Origin: Breviolum minutum Mf 1.05b.01
Taxonomy: Eukaryota > Sar > Dinophyceae > Suessiales > Symbiodiniaceae
Assembly (NCBI GenBank): GCA_000507305.1
Contig: DF240738.1
Span: forward strand, 45,159 to 109,158
Direction of reading: 5' to 3'
DNA length: 64,000 bases
Position numbers and translations under genes: made by a program. A model generated the notes under the pieces. It did no database searches. It was not told the DNA's origin and saw only the letters and a list, made by a program, of their open reading frames with translations. Shown piece after piece: positions 1-11,672 of the stretch. Every line of letters begins with the position of its first letter. The stretch's first letter is position 1.

Positions 1-228
1 TTTTGGTTCCCCAAGGTTTGGACCTCTGGTTAAGCAAAGATAGCAATTTTTGGAGAGATTTGAGGGTTCAAAAATATTTCCAACATGCATGCACATCAAT
101 CTTCCATGCATTTTAAGGTCCGAAATTGCTGCTAATCCTAATTGGTATCACTATCACACAAAAGCTTTTAGACTAGATTTGGACTAGAACTGAAAGATGG
201 AATAGCAAACATCACCGTTTGCCCATGA

Positions 229-423
229 TTAATCACATTGAATGGTTCTCAACTCATGCACGGAATCAGCCATTGTTTCCAGGAGTATCAGCACTTCGAG
301 TTTGAGCACCACGGGAAGTGATGTGTCGTCAGGATGTCCCAACCGAAGGAAGTTGATATCACCTGGAAGTTCTACATAAACCAACTGCCATGTATCTGAG
401 TGAACCACAGGAACGTCACACAA
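229..423 (-). CDS. Candidate C-terminal exon, unknown protein
   Basis: An open frame on the minus strand of about 64 codons ends in a stop at 229. The composition looks protein-like: alternating hydrophobic and acidic residues, with stretches such as LVYVELPGDINFLRLG and a long Leu/Val/Glu helix-like segment near the end. I recognise no family. It would be the last exon of a gene entering from higher coordinates, but no upstream exon was identified with confidence. It could be a chance open frame. Confidence 0.25.
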   Translation of the reverse strand: MCDVPVVHSDTWQLVYVELPGDINFLRLGHPDDTSLPVVLKLEVLILLETMADSVHELRTIQCD

Positions 424-1086
424 CCCAGAGGATGGTTTAGTAGCACAGGAAAGTTTCCAGATTTTCTTTATTGCGGGACTTTCTTCGAAACAGGCGTTTC
501 AGGTCTTCCGAAATCTAACCATAGGATCAAATGGGTTAAGGGATTCCCTTTGCTTTGACATCTTCATGTTGGATGGAGGAATCCTCTAAAACGTTGTCCT
601 ACACCAGGAATCTGAAAGAAAGGAGCGAAACGCATTTCCACAAACCAGGAGTGCTACAACTAACCAACAAGATTTCGGCATCAGAAAAAGAACAAGATTC
701 CTTGAATTTTGTTTGCATTCATGTACAGTATGCAGCACAAACAGATTAACTTGTGTATATGATATATTTTTTGTAGTGAATGGTTGCGTTTCATCTGTAT
801 CTTTCAGATTGTTCTGCCTCTTTCCCTCTCCAAGTTTCCAGTGTCTGTGACAGAGTCACTCTCGAGGCCCAGTTCGATTAAGAGCGACGCGGACGGTGCA
901 AGCCAGGAGTTTCATGGGAGGAGCTATGTGTGTAAACCCCAGCTTCCTACAGGAAAAACATGTTTTAATTCTCTTTGTTTTTTTGGATCCTCCTGGAATG
1001 ATCTTGAATTTCAGCTTGGTAAATGAAAATAGTAGTGGGAAGACTAGGAATGCTGTTGAACCTATATTACATATAATCATATTTAA

Positions 1087-1206
1087 TAATGATAATACTA
1101 ATGAGAATGATAATGATAATGATAATGATACTGATAGTAACAATAATGCTAACAATGATGATAAACATGATAATACAACACTAATAATGATAATACTGAT
1201 ATAAAC
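1087..1206. repeat. Imperfect AT-rich GATAAT/AATGATAAT repeat
   Basis: About 120 bases are built from variants of GATAAT, AATGAT and AACAAT with interruptions. It is open in two frames (Asn/Asp-rich on +, Ile/Leu/Ser-rich on -), which is expected from such a triplet-like repeat and is not evidence of coding. Probably a degenerating microsatellite in non-coding DNA. Confidence 0.7.
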
Positions 1207-2116
1207 ACACATGCATCGATAATTACTGACAGTGATCATGTGATGAAATATTGCACCAAGCCTTCCCATCACCCAGCATCACGGCTACTGGACCTCAAAT
1301 CATCAACACTTTTTTGCGACCTCACGACCCAAAAACAGTTTCCACTTGTTTCGTTTTGTGTTCCCAGTCGCCGGGGCAAAAAGTTCAATCAAATTTGTGC
1401 GACGGGTGATTTGGTTCGACAGATGCTTTGTGTGCAGCGAAAACCATCGATTTTGGAAGCCGACGGATAGGAGATTTCGATTATCAAGAATCGAATATAT
1501 AACTATGATTAACTATAGAACTATATAACTATGCTGAAAGGACCTCACAAATGCAAAGGCGATTTAGGATGAGGATTAGGGAATCCTCAGAAAATTGACC
1601 TTCTGGTTATTGGTGAATCAGTCTTCCCCGAGATCCTTGGATGAAACACTTGCCAGGATGATCTGTGCGAAATGGAGCGCCTGAGCAGAATAAGTGACAG
1701 CACTGATTAAACACCACACATGCTGATGAGACCAGTGTTCTCTTGCTGTAGAGGGCGCGAACAAAACCTTTTTTGGGGCAGTTGTCCATGCAACTTCCCC
1801 TTAGCCGAGCTGCAATACCCCGAAACGGCTGCGAATTGCGCAGAGCGCAATTTTTGCAGTTGAGAATCCGAAATCTGGCCCATTGTACAGTACTTGCTCA
1901 TGGGAGTAAGGATCAGGCTACTGAACTCTCTTTCTGAACCTACCCGACCTTTTTAAGTCTGGGGTTGGCTGTCATGGAAAACGGGGCATGTACAGCTTCT
2001 GGCTGCCCAAACGCTCAGTCGGTGCTAAGATGGAATTGACTTTGTGACCTCGCCTGCTTGCCTGAGATGTTTAACAGTTGCCATGTTGCCGGGTTTCCCG
2101 GTGGGTCGTTGGTCAG

Positions 2117-2222
2117 GGAGGGTGTGAACGTCAATGTTGTTGGCGAAATGAAAGCTGACCATGATTGGAGTGTTTTTATGCACCATTTTGCTCATACTGC
2201 AGACTGGATGAGAGAGATGCAG
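2117..2222 (+). CDS. Candidate internal exon, unknown protein
   Basis: The stretch follows an AG|G acceptor (GGTCAG|GGAG) and ends at a GT donor (ATGCAG|GTGATG). In frame it reads through 35 codons including VNVVGEMKADHDWSVF and HTADWMREMQ. The family is unknown. A second open stretch, 2335-2520, also sits between TTTCAG|G and ATG|GTGGGT, but the two do not join in a consistent phase, so the gene model is unresolved. Confidence 0.3.
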
Positions 2223-2334
2223 GTGATGCATCCGTTTTGTGATGTTCGTTTGAGATTTCAATCAGGTCAGGTATAACAGTAGAGTGCCCTGGAAGGAAGG
2301 CGGTTTATGTTCAATGAAAAATAATGAATTTCAG

Positions 2335-2520
2335 GGTCCCCTTATTTGAGTCAACATGTCCCCATACGATGTTCAAAGGTGATTTGTCGAATTCTTGTCT
2401 TTATCATGGGAGCGCTCAGTGGATTGATTCAGATTCAACTGTGAATGCTACAAGCAACATTACTTACCTGGCGATCTGTGGGAAATCGTCCCTTTCAAAA
2501 GAAGCATCATCCAGCTTCAT
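2335..2520 (+). CDS. Candidate internal exon, unknown protein
   Basis: Open frame after the acceptor TTTCAG|GG, running about 62 codons to the donor ATG|GTGGGT. The product would be Ser/Thr/Asn-rich (for example STVNATSNITYLAICGKSS). It does not join in phase to the neighbouring candidate ending at 2222, so one of the two boundaries is wrong or they are not in the same transcript. No family recognised. Confidence 0.25.
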
Positions 2521-3927
2521 GGTGGGTTTGCTAGCATTTGATCTATTATTGTTTAATTTCGAGAGGTTAAGAGAGAAGTTTGATAGCGGGTGATATTGGA
2601 TAATGTATTTCTCCACAGCAGCAACTTCGAGCTGCAAAATCCCATAATAACAGAGTCTTTAGCCTAGATTTGGGTCAATCACCACTGTTGTCACAGATAG
2701 CGCTGGCTGTAGCTTGGGGCAATTCACTCTCTCAGCGTGGAGACTCAGCCAAACAACATCCAAACAAGACACAAACACGATCAAAAACGAAGCGAAAGCC
2801 CGCGAAATCATGAGATATCCAGGACAATAGACCCTCGCACTAAGGTTTGGTTTGGAAGATAATATTCCTGTTCTATCAGTGGGATATGTTTGTCATGCGG
2901 AGTATGTATTCAAGACACAAAAACAAAACAATCGGCTGCTGTCATCCATGATGACATCAGTTTTCTTCATACTCCAAGGATTGCGCACATCCTGGTTAAA
3001 AGAACATTAAGAATAGTTTCCAGAAATGCAACGTGGCGAAATGGCAAGAAATGGGTGTTACAACCTTGGGGTGTAATGTAGTACCGGAAAGTTGAAACAC
3101 ATAATCAATAATGATGATGCAGGAGGAAACAATACAAAACTGCTTTGAGATTCAGTGTCTCGCGCCGTCCATTTATAGGTCATGTCGATTCTGCAGTTCT
3201 TTTTTCCGGCATTTTTTGACCTACAGATTTGGTATAGACAGTTGCCTTGGCTTGGCAGTTCGGATCCAGGTATGGCACCTGGTACATTCGAACAGGAGCA
3301 GCCGTGCCTGGTTATTGCGCCAAAAGTTTGGTGTGGAAATGCTGGAGGCGCTTTTCAGCACGGAAAGGGCACCTGTGGCAGGATGATGAACACGTTGATA
3401 TAGTTTTCCCGACATCTGATTTTTTTGATTGGCACACATGAGCACTTTTGCTCGCTGCCAGAAGCACCTCGGCAGAGCTTTCCAAAACACGAAGAGCTTT
3501 TGGAAATCTGATCCGACCTCGGCAGATCCCGTGGGAAGCCTTGCTAAAATGGCGAAGCTTCGGGGCGTTGAACGCTTTGCGACAACGGGTGCTTCAGGCG
3601 TGGTTGTTCGAGTGAAAACGGTCAACTCAGAATCCTTCCGTCAAACCTTTCAAACTTGCGTTTGGAGATGGTTTTGAGATTTTGAAGTACTTTGACTTCT
3701 GACCAGAAATTTTGCCTTTGGGGTTCGAGATTCATGCTAGAACACAGCTTTTTCTGGGTTGGAAAGATCTAAGACCCAGACATACCCAGACCAAAATTTA
3801 GAAAGTTTACAGGATACGCTTGGTAGCGCTGTTGAGTCACGCAACATCATCCGCCCAAACCGACATGCCATATATTGGAGAGTCCGAATGCTTCCTGTAC
3901 CCAGTCTAGACAGTCCAGGGATTCCCT

Positions 3928-4184
<257 letters not shown>

Positions 4185-4810
4185 GGTGGTCAATGTGATT
4201 GGGTGGGGAAGCATCTCAATGTAGCAATAGCATATGTATACCGTGACTAGGTGCTCATTTCCTAGTTATGTACACACAATACAGAATCTGAAATTGAGAA
4301 ACGATATATCTAGAAATGCAAAATCAGATTTCTATGTACCTGGAGATGAATGTATGATGTGTACTTATGTGAATAGAGCTTGGTGAAATATCAAGGGTTT
4401 CATCTAAGTGTCTATATATCTCACCATATACGCATGTGACATGTGTTTGTATGTTACTAAGTGTTACTACATGTATATATATATATATTTACACTATATA
4501 CATACACAGATACACATGCAGACAGACATCAAACCAATGTCTTGTTCTGGCCTCTTTTCACTGAACCCACTGATTCCTTTGTCCAATCCACAGGATCCAC
4601 GGCATTTCCATCCAATCTCAACGAGGCGGAACATTTCTCACCCGAACGGCACCCTGGCGGGACCAGGGTGTCCCAATCCCCCACAAGTGAGTTGAATGGT
4701 TTGTGAGATGGTCAGGGGAAGACGGCCTGCACAGAGATGCACCGACAATGACGACAATTCAATGTCATAGTGGTGAAAAAAATGTACCTCCACTCCAACC
4801 CAAAGAGTTG

Positions 4811-4972
4811 CTAAGTTTTCTTCTTCCTGTAGAAGGATGAGATTCCAAAGTGCCATTGCAAAGGAGATTTACAGAGCTCCCCGATGTTCTCCATGACCTC
4901 CACTTTTTCACACTCTCCCCACACCAAGACGATGCTGCCAGTTCTTTGGGTGGCACGGATGGCCATGCGTTT
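4811..4972 (-). CDS. Candidate exon downstream of the WD40-like exon
   Basis: Minus-strand open frame ending at a stop at 4811. It contains RTGSIVLVWGECEKVEVMEN, which resembles the end of a WD40 blade (V-x-V-W) followed by a strand. It lies just downstream, in minus direction, of the WD40-like exon at 4998-5166 but in another frame, so a short intron around 4973-4997 or slightly larger is needed. Acceptor choice is uncertain. Confidence 0.3.
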   Translation of the reverse strand, partial: KRMAIRATQRTGSIVLVWGECEKVEVMENIGELCKSPLQWHFGISSFYRKKKT

Positions 4973-4997
4973 CTGCAGAAGTTGCAGTGCCGCTGAC

Positions 4998-5166
4998 CTG
5001 CATTCCAAACGGTGATGCAACCTTTGTCGCCATGGATGTAGCGTCCCTGAAAGTTGTGAAAAAATGAAGATGTCCAGTGAAACGCCACGGCGGCTTCAGA
5101 ATGATTGTGAAGTTGAGGATCGGAAACCGGATTTTTTCCTCGCGCTCCACTAACGTACAGTGCCAA
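4998..5166 (-). CDS. WD40-repeat-like exon
   Basis: The minus-strand frame ends at a GT donor (AATGCAG|GTCAGC). Its last third reads GRYIHGDKGCITVWNA, a good match to the strand c/d part of a WD40 blade (GD-x-G-x-I-x-V-W). It is preceded by EAAVAFHWTSSFF, where a blade usually has V-x-x-V-x-W-S-P. Upstream residues KKLALYVSGARGK could be the end of the preceding blade. An AG|G site inside (CTTTCAG|GGACG at 5046) could split the exon, but the frame is open across it. WD40 proteins form beta-propeller scaffolds; the specific role cannot be told from one blade. Confidence 0.42.
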
Positions 5167-5299
5167 CTTCTTTTTGGTGCCAGGTGGGCGATGGAGGGCC
5201 CCTCTACAGGCTCGGGGGTAGCACTTTTTTCATGTGATCCATGAAAAGTTTGAAGGCAGCTGGGACAGGACAGCTTTACCAAAAAAGGGCTAGCGGCTA

Positions 5300-7300
5300 T
5301 ATAGATACAAGGTTGGCAAGTTGCAGTATTTCTTCATTTTTTTTCCGTGGAGTTTTTGTGTGGATCTTCCAACAACGGCACCGTGGGTGAGGGGAAAAAG
5401 GGGCCCCTTGGCTGTGAGATGTTGCCACATCTTCCAGCAATGTTCACGGAAGCATGATCTGAATACAAGGAAGGACGCTGAAATAGAGAAGATCACCATA
5501 GATCACCTGTATATCAATTGTGAGTTCTGTTTGTGCTCTCAATTTGACAAAGCAACTGGGAAGATTCGGATATTTTGGACCTCCCATTGACCGTCCACAG
5601 GTCTGAAGTACTCGAGCTCAAGAATCTCCGCAGCTGCTCCTATTGCCACCCAATTTCTGGCCGCCAAAGATGCGGTTTGGGGGCCAAAACTGCTGGTTTT
5701 TCAAGGTATGCTTCTCCAAGTAGAGGGCTAAGGCTACGGTAGCTCCCACGAAACTTGGTTTATGAAAAATAGCCCTTTAAGACCCAAACCACCAATTGAG
5801 TTGAGCCATTTGGTGGAGGTTCCTTGAGAGAGTCGAGACCCTTCATCATCTTGAAATTTCTTCAGGGACTTGACCCCCTGTCACAATCTTGGCTCACAAA
5901 ATGTGCGGTCCCTTGAAGAAATAGCAGTTATTAGCATTTGCAAGAGTTGCTCACGGATCCACTGTGTTTCGCTGGAATGCGCCGATAAAACATAGCAATG
6001 CATAAGGCTATCAGATCATTTGTTGTTTTTTTTGTTTTTTTTCTCCTTAAACCTCTAAAACCGTCGAAGTTTTAAACCTCTAAACCTTTCACTCGTTGAG
6101 GTGTCTTTTCCTCCTGCTGTGCCGTGGCCCAGAGATGGTTGTAGAGGTGATGGTTGTAGAGGTGATTTCGAAAAGGATTGACGCGTAGAAGTCCTGGAAT
6201 ATCACCACTTGGTAAAATTTGGTAAGGATGATGCATCGAACTTCCATGTTTGGTTTGCATGTTAATTGGATGTGTCTACCCTAAATCAAGAGGTCACTCA
6301 TGAAACATGGTAGTTGGAAGACAATCCAGGGATGGCTTCATCTAGCGCAGGCGAATCGGCGAATTGTGAAAGTTCAACCGAGTTTATTTGGAACCCTTGC
6401 ACTCCTTCTCTGAACTAATCCAGTCCGCTCACATTGCCAGCGGCCACCAGCATGGCAACAAGTTTTATATAGTATATTTGATATGAACGTTCTCATGGGC
6501 ATTTCAATAACTTTCCATTGCAATTCATGGACATTCCACATAACACCATAGGGGTAACGTGGGGACCCAGGTTGCGGCTGCAGTATGGACGATGGCTATC
6601 ACTTTAGGAAGTCCTATGAAGCAGCTCAGCAAGGAGGTGTCTTTTGAGCGACATCAGGAAAGGTGAGGAATTTTCAGTTAGCAGGTCTACTGATTCTACA
6701 TGAACTGGAATGGTGCAACAACATCCCAGAGCATTTCATCCCAATGAACAAATGATCCACCTTGCATGCATGTTTGCTGTATAAACATCATAATATGGTG
6801 AGTAGTGCAAAAAACGTCATTGATTTTACAGTATGTTTGAAAATTTAAAAGTTTATGTAGAATAGAGGCCATGAAATTGGGTCTTTTGATAGCTTGTTTT
6901 CGGAATTTGGGTGGGATGTTGTGGTTGTAGCTTGTTTGGAAAGGTAAATCTTGATCAGAAATTGTAAGTTTCTGCACGAAACTGTAGGGAAGCCGCTCAA
7001 CCTCAGTGTTTTGTACAGTACATAATGTAGGTTAGTGGGCTGATACGAACGACATTCTCCAAATGAAGAATTCCACATGATGGTCAAAAACTTTTCTTCA
7101 TGCCAAAAAGCTGATAGGAGTTTCACCCATTTCATCCATTGGTGGCAAAAGATGGTACCGGGGCTATCCGACCGCAATTTGCCCTCATGTTTTGGTGTAA
7201 GTGAGAACTGAAGGTCAAGCCTTGAAGTCAGCAAATCTGGCACAGTCTCTTCTCATGTTGGATATTTAAACGTGTGAAACAAATGTGAAATAGATCCCAT
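5300..7300. other. No supported gene
   Basis: Short open frames occur on both strands, but none has convincing splice borders or a recognisable motif. The DNA is T-rich with several poly-T runs (near 6020). Treated as intergenic or intronic. Confidence 0.5.
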
Positions 7301-7309
7301 TGGAATATG

Positions 7310-7840
7310 TAAGTTCTTAAAACTGGGAAATCCGATGTGCAGTTTTGCATTTTGTTTCGGGGGATCTGAAATCCAAAACATGCGATTTGTATTTTTTCAT
7401 TTTTTGGAGCTTCATTTTTCAAGCACAAAAAAACAGATTGCATTTTTGCATTTTCTAATCCTGTGATTTGACATGGAAACATATTAAAAACATACACATT
7501 TTGCATCTGCATTTTTGGGATCTTGACTTTTCAAGCATTTTTCATTTTTTTTTCATATGCAAGTAAAAGCAATTAGTAGTTTTGAACTTTTTCTTGGAGA
7601 TTTTGAAAACATAAATATGCACATTGCATTTTTTGTGTGGCGTTTGAACACACAAGCCTACAAAAAACAATTCCATTTTTGCGTTGTCTTGCTAGATTTT
7701 GGAGATGCCAAAAAAACATCCTGTATTTGGGCGCATGATTTTTGATGTGGTAAGTGCAAATTGCAACCAAGATCTTAAGCATTTTCAAGCCTCTGATTTT
7801 GAAAACCATGCATACAGGATGCACGGGATTTTTGTTCACT
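7310..7840. repeat. Decayed, phrase-like T-rich repeats
   Basis: Phrases such as TGCATTTTT, CTTTTCAAGCA, TTGGAGATTTTGA and GATTTTGAAAAC recur every 50-110 bases with changes. Minus-strand frames over the tract share similar runs (NEAPK / NHAPK, FQ-x-x-N), as expected from a diverged tandem array and not from a protein domain. No splice borders support coding. Confidence 0.4.
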
Positions 7841-7953
7841 GCTATTTTGACGGATCCATTTTCTTATTCTTTTATATTTTTGTTTTGTATGTGTGCATTT
7901 GTCTCGGATTCCATGCAAATTTATATAGAAGTCCAATTCCAAGTCTTGGACAA

Positions 7954-8463
7954 CTAACATAACTCCTGAAAAGCAATGGTTGGATCACTACTTTCCCTTC
8001 GGGATGGTAACTTTTCAGAGGCTATGCAAAACTTGGGTGGTGTATCTACACTAGACAACTTCACTTCAATTACAACCAACATGCAACTTGAAGGTTGGCC
8101 AACTTCTGCAGGAAGGTGAAACCATGGCTCCATGTCTGAATGGGGATCAGTTGAGGACATGAAAGGATGTGGTGAAAGCAATGGAAACCTGGTGATAAGA
8201 CGTGTAAGGATGGTGAGAAATCTAGAGGTACATTTTGGTTGGTTTCCATTTGTTCCGAAGTAGAACTGATATACATCATGAATATCTATGTATCTGACCG
8301 TTTTGTTGACGATGAGTCGAGATTTCAGATTGATTGCAAATTCCAAATCTACAAGAAGATCCGGCGGCAACGTGTCTTTGTGCTGGTTAGATTTGGGCCC
8401 GATTGACGATTTGAACTTGAGATTTTGCATTCTGTTGCCAAAGATGGACGATACCATCATCAA
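7954..8463 (-). CDS. Long open frame, possible exon(s), unknown protein
   Basis: This is the longest clean minus-strand frame in the region, 169 codons, containing VRYIDIHDVYQFYFGTNG and LLSPHPFMSSTDPHSDMEPW. A GT donor-like site (ATCACCAG|GTTTCC) lies inside, so the true exon may end near 8180. No family was recognised. A + strand frame of 143 codons overlaps (8288-8719), and neither can be excluded. Confidence 0.25.
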   Translation of the reverse strand: MMMVSSIFGNRMQNLKFKSSIGPKSNQHKDTLPPDLLVDLEFAINLKSRLIVNKTVRYIDIHDVYQFYFGTNGNQPKCTSRFLTILTRLITRFPLLSPHPFMSSTDPHSDMEPWFHLPAEVGQPSSCMLVVIEVKLSSVDTPPKFCIASEKLPSRRESSDPTIAFQELC

Positions 8464-9169
8464 AGGGAGGTGTTCTAGTCATTTTACACATACAGGCTGT
8501 ATAACAATACTTTGGCAGAAAAACCGAAGGGTACCTGGATTCTTCCTTTGGCTTGAACGGTTTTCTTGGCAATATGGGCACGGCACATGCCTGTTTGGTG
8601 GTTGTTGTTTGATGAAAGGACCTCTCCTTGTTGACAGAGATAGTGGAAGATCAGAGTACGAACCCCTAACTCAGGTTTGGTACGAGCCCTTGAGATGTAA
8701 ATATCTGAACATGGTCTAAGAATCTACCACGGCTCCAGTTGTACATCCTATTTCGAATTTTGAATGAACGTCTCCCAAATGAATAGACCCTACAATCCTC
8801 CTTAAAGAAGACCATAGTTACAACAAACTGTCAGTTGCTATAGGGTTCATGTTACTCTGTAGGAGGATATCTATTAGCTGGGGCAAATGATGCTCAATAC
8901 TCCGAACGTACAATGACGAGCCCCCCTGCTTGCAAGTCAGTTTGAAGTGATAGCCGAAGCAAAACCCTAAGAATCAACCCCATTATCACTATCAACGCTT
9001 GCAAACGCCTGACCGTTTATATACGATACACAACTCCAGTGAATCAACAAAGGGGGCCTCATCAGAGTAGGGAAGCATGAGGTGAAATCCTGGTTGAAAG
9101 GAAGCGCTTGGCCCGTGCAACTTGGAGTTACTTCTTGTTAAGGTTAGGAGCGCGGTGAGAGGGGGGACG

Positions 9170-9171
<2 letters not shown>

Positions 9172-9228
<57 letters not shown>

Positions 9229-9252
9229 CGATGACGATGTCGATGTCGATGA
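9172..9252. repeat. (GAT)n microsatellite grading into GAC/GTC triplets
   Basis: Pure GAT units followed by GATGAC and GATGTC variants and TACTAC. It translates to poly-Asp/Met or poly-Ile on the opposite strand. A microsatellite with a decayed 3' flank. Confidence 0.9.
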
Positions 9253-9847
9253 CTGCTACTACTACCATTCGTGATTCCAGTATCACAACAATTTTGATTT
9301 TCACTATGATGTTGTGGGTGGGTGGCGGTGACAGTCTGCTTTGAAGCATGAGAGCCAACTTTCGAGTTGCTTGGGAATCAGTTACTTTGCGGGAAACAGG
9401 ACGAGTTATTTGCCGAATCCACAACAAACGGAGAGCCAGATTCCACTACAACTACGTGGGGAAGTCGAGTGGTTTAGTTCCAAAAGGAAACTCTAGTTGA
9501 TCATAGAATATGAATCTCTCAATTTAAACATCTTGGCTGGAGGATTTCTCATGCACTTGAATCTGAATATTTCTACCTTTACATACGTGCGCGTATATGT
9601 ATATACTAGGCTGCCGTTTCGGACATTTTTTGTTTTTTTTTTCTTTGCTCACTTCTACTTTCCGTAGCCATTTGCTGGATTGTGCCGTTTCCTCCCTGCT
9701 TCCGTGTTTGGGCCTTGACCTCAAGTTCTTTGTTGTCCCCCATTTGTTTTTCTCTTTTTTTGTCTTCTTCGTTGAGGACTGGCCACAACTCTTCGGCGTC
9801 AAGCTAGAGCTGAAGGACTGTTTGGGCCCCCAGCTGTGGTTTAGAGA

Positions 9848-10237
9848 TTGGAAGATTTGGAAGAGTCGATAGTCACCAGCTGGTACAGGCCGCCTGAGCT
9901 GTGGCAGTTGGATGGCCGAATTGCAAGTCTTCAGAAAGCTTTAACTCCTTCGGTGGATCTATGGAGTTTTGGATGCGTGGTGTTTGAAGCCGCTTGTGGT
10001 GCTGTCTTGATGCGGCCAATGAAGGGTAGCAGCTGTCAAAGCAAGACCACAGCAAGTTGGTGCACGAATTGGCCCAACTTACACTTGGACGCCAAAGGCA
10101 AAGCCAAACCTAATTCCTGTGAAAACCACACATACAATCATGTCATGTCACGTCTCCAGAGACTGTCAAATAGTCTTTGGAGAAAAGTTGTTTTGAGTGC
10201 GTGTGCTCCTGACCCTTTGGCCAGACACTGGAAGTGA
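9848..10237 (+). CDS. Protein kinase, C-lobe exon (subdomains VIII-XI)
   Basis: The 129-codon frame carries the hallmarks of the C-terminal lobe of a eukaryotic protein kinase. Activation-loop end and APE-type motif: VTSWYRPPEL (about residues 9-18). Subdomain IX: SVDLWSFGCVVFEAACG (about 36-52), with the invariant Asp and Gly. The subdomain XI region is LWRKVVLSACAPDPLAR near the end, with the conserved Arg. WYRPPEL is typical of CMGC kinases (CDK/DYRK-like). Family members phosphorylate Ser/Thr. The ATP-binding lobe, the HRD catalytic loop and DFG were not found upstream in this window, so they lie in unrecognised exons or the copy is partial. The frame is blocked by a stop at 9842, so the acceptor lies just after it. 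The 3' end is either the TGA after ...RHWK or a GT donor (GGAA|GTGAAG). Confidence 0.78.
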   Translation: MEDLEESIVTSWYRPPELWQLDGRIASLQKALTPSVDLWSFGCVVFEAACGAVLMRPMKGSSCQSKTTASWCTNWPNLHLDAKGKAKPNSCENHTYNHVMSRLQRLSNSLWRKVVLSACAPDPLARHWK

Positions 10238-10297
10238 AGGGGCGAAGAATAATAATAGTAATAGGTATTCTGTACGGGGTTCGGACTTTCGTCTAGA

Positions 10298-10376
10298 GTC
10301 CAAAGTCCAGAGTGAAGAAAGAACATTCTGGCGCTAGGGTTTCATCAGCAGTCTGTGGTCCAAAGTCCAGAGTGAA
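10298..10376. repeat. Two copies of a 19-bp motif, 60 bp apart
   Basis: GTCCAAAGTCCAGAGTGAA occurs at 10298-10316 and 10358-10376 in exactly the same form, just 3' of the kinase exon. No protein meaning; a short local duplication. Confidence 0.7.
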
Positions 10377-11514
10377 TAGTTTAGCAAACTGCATCGCTGC
10401 AGTGATGGCAGACATGGGGTGAAAAGGGAAGCTGCCCAGTGGCGTTGAAGTTTTGGCATGTGCAACCATCATTTAAGTACACTTTGCATTGGTCTCTGTG
10501 ATGTTTTCATCACTACCATTTCTTGAAACTGAAGTTCTGCTGACAGGTGGTTGCCTTGGTTGGGCAGCAGCAAATGTGGCATCGAGCAATGTTGGGCCGA
10601 AAAAACAAATTTCCGCATGCCTGCCTTAAAATTTTTCGGGCTAGTCGAAACAGCAACCCAGTATATATATGTACATACACTATATGCATACATATTCATA
10701 CACACGTATTCGCTCAGTTTCTGGGTCTAAGTTACAAATTCATATGCGAATACTCTTCCACTTTTCGTTGATCTAGAGTGTAGCTTACATTTCAAGTTTT
10801 TGATTAAACAGATCTTGTTTGATTTCTTACATCGAGCTGGACACTGTCCGAATCTCCAAACCGAACAGCCTCTGTGGAAATTTAAGGCACCAACTTCTCC
10901 TGTCGCCCTGGCCACTCTTAGAGTTGGTCATGACCCTGGAGGACGCAAAAATGGGAACACAAAAATATCGGTTGTAGGCAGGGTCTTAAGCAATAACTTA
11001 CAAGAATCATTTGGAATAATGTGGTTGTGCATTTATCATATAGACATCCAAAAACTGAATGATACAAACATATGTCGTATGTCAGTATTTACTGAAATTC
11101 ATGTTGGATTTTTGAGACAGATGTTGCTACATCATGTTCCACAATGAATCTCACAATTAACTGTTGCAAGGACCACAATGGGGCCAATGAAGTGGGTCAT
11201 TGTGACCCGCTATAGGAATGTTGATCATTGGCAACATCCATCGAAGGGTAGAAAAAAACTAGGGAAAATTGATGTGTTGATTTCGGGGGTGGCCATGAAA
11301 ACAACAGACCTAAGATGGCATTGCCACATGCCACATTCCAAGTGATTAATATGAAAGAGATTTCAGGGACTATGATGACAAACAGTTTCTCCCTGAAGGC
11401 TCAATGCTTTTGGAGTATTCCACAGTTACATTGGATGTTTTGAATCAAATCAGCTGAAAATTCCATTGGTTTCTACCACCAATTGGTGTGACACTTGGAC
11501 CCCAAAGTCGACAG

Positions 11515-11672
11515 GAACTTCACCGTGGACCGACGGCGAAGATGTTGATTCCAGGTGCAAAATGCTTGCACTTCATGGTGAATCCAATGACTCGAGGGAA
11601 GTCTGGCATTCGATGGCAAATAACAAGTCGCAAGTCGAGGGATTCGAAGGAATGGACAAGGCGCCTATCTTT
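11515..11672 (+). CDS. Candidate exon, unknown basic protein
   Basis: AG|G acceptor (GTCGACAG|GAACTT). Codons then show a strong purine-first pattern through LHRGPTAKMLIPGAKC, HFMVNPMTRGKSGIRWQI and SRKSRDSKEWTRRL, up to a GT donor (TATCTTT|GTAGGC) one codon before a stop. Rich in Lys/Arg. No family recognised. Its end phase does not fit the next candidate exon at 12328 directly, so at least one exon between them would be missing if they share a gene. Confidence 0.35.

Noticed and set aside
1607-1901. Two overlapping minus-strand frames (PLQQENTGLIS and CHLFCSGAPFRTDHPGK)
   Set aside because: Both look somewhat coding but contradict each other in frame, and no splice pair resolves them; not listed as a gene.
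5890-5905. CTTGGCTCACAAA as a spliced-leader relic
   Set aside because: Matches too few bases of the leader's 3' half; chance level.
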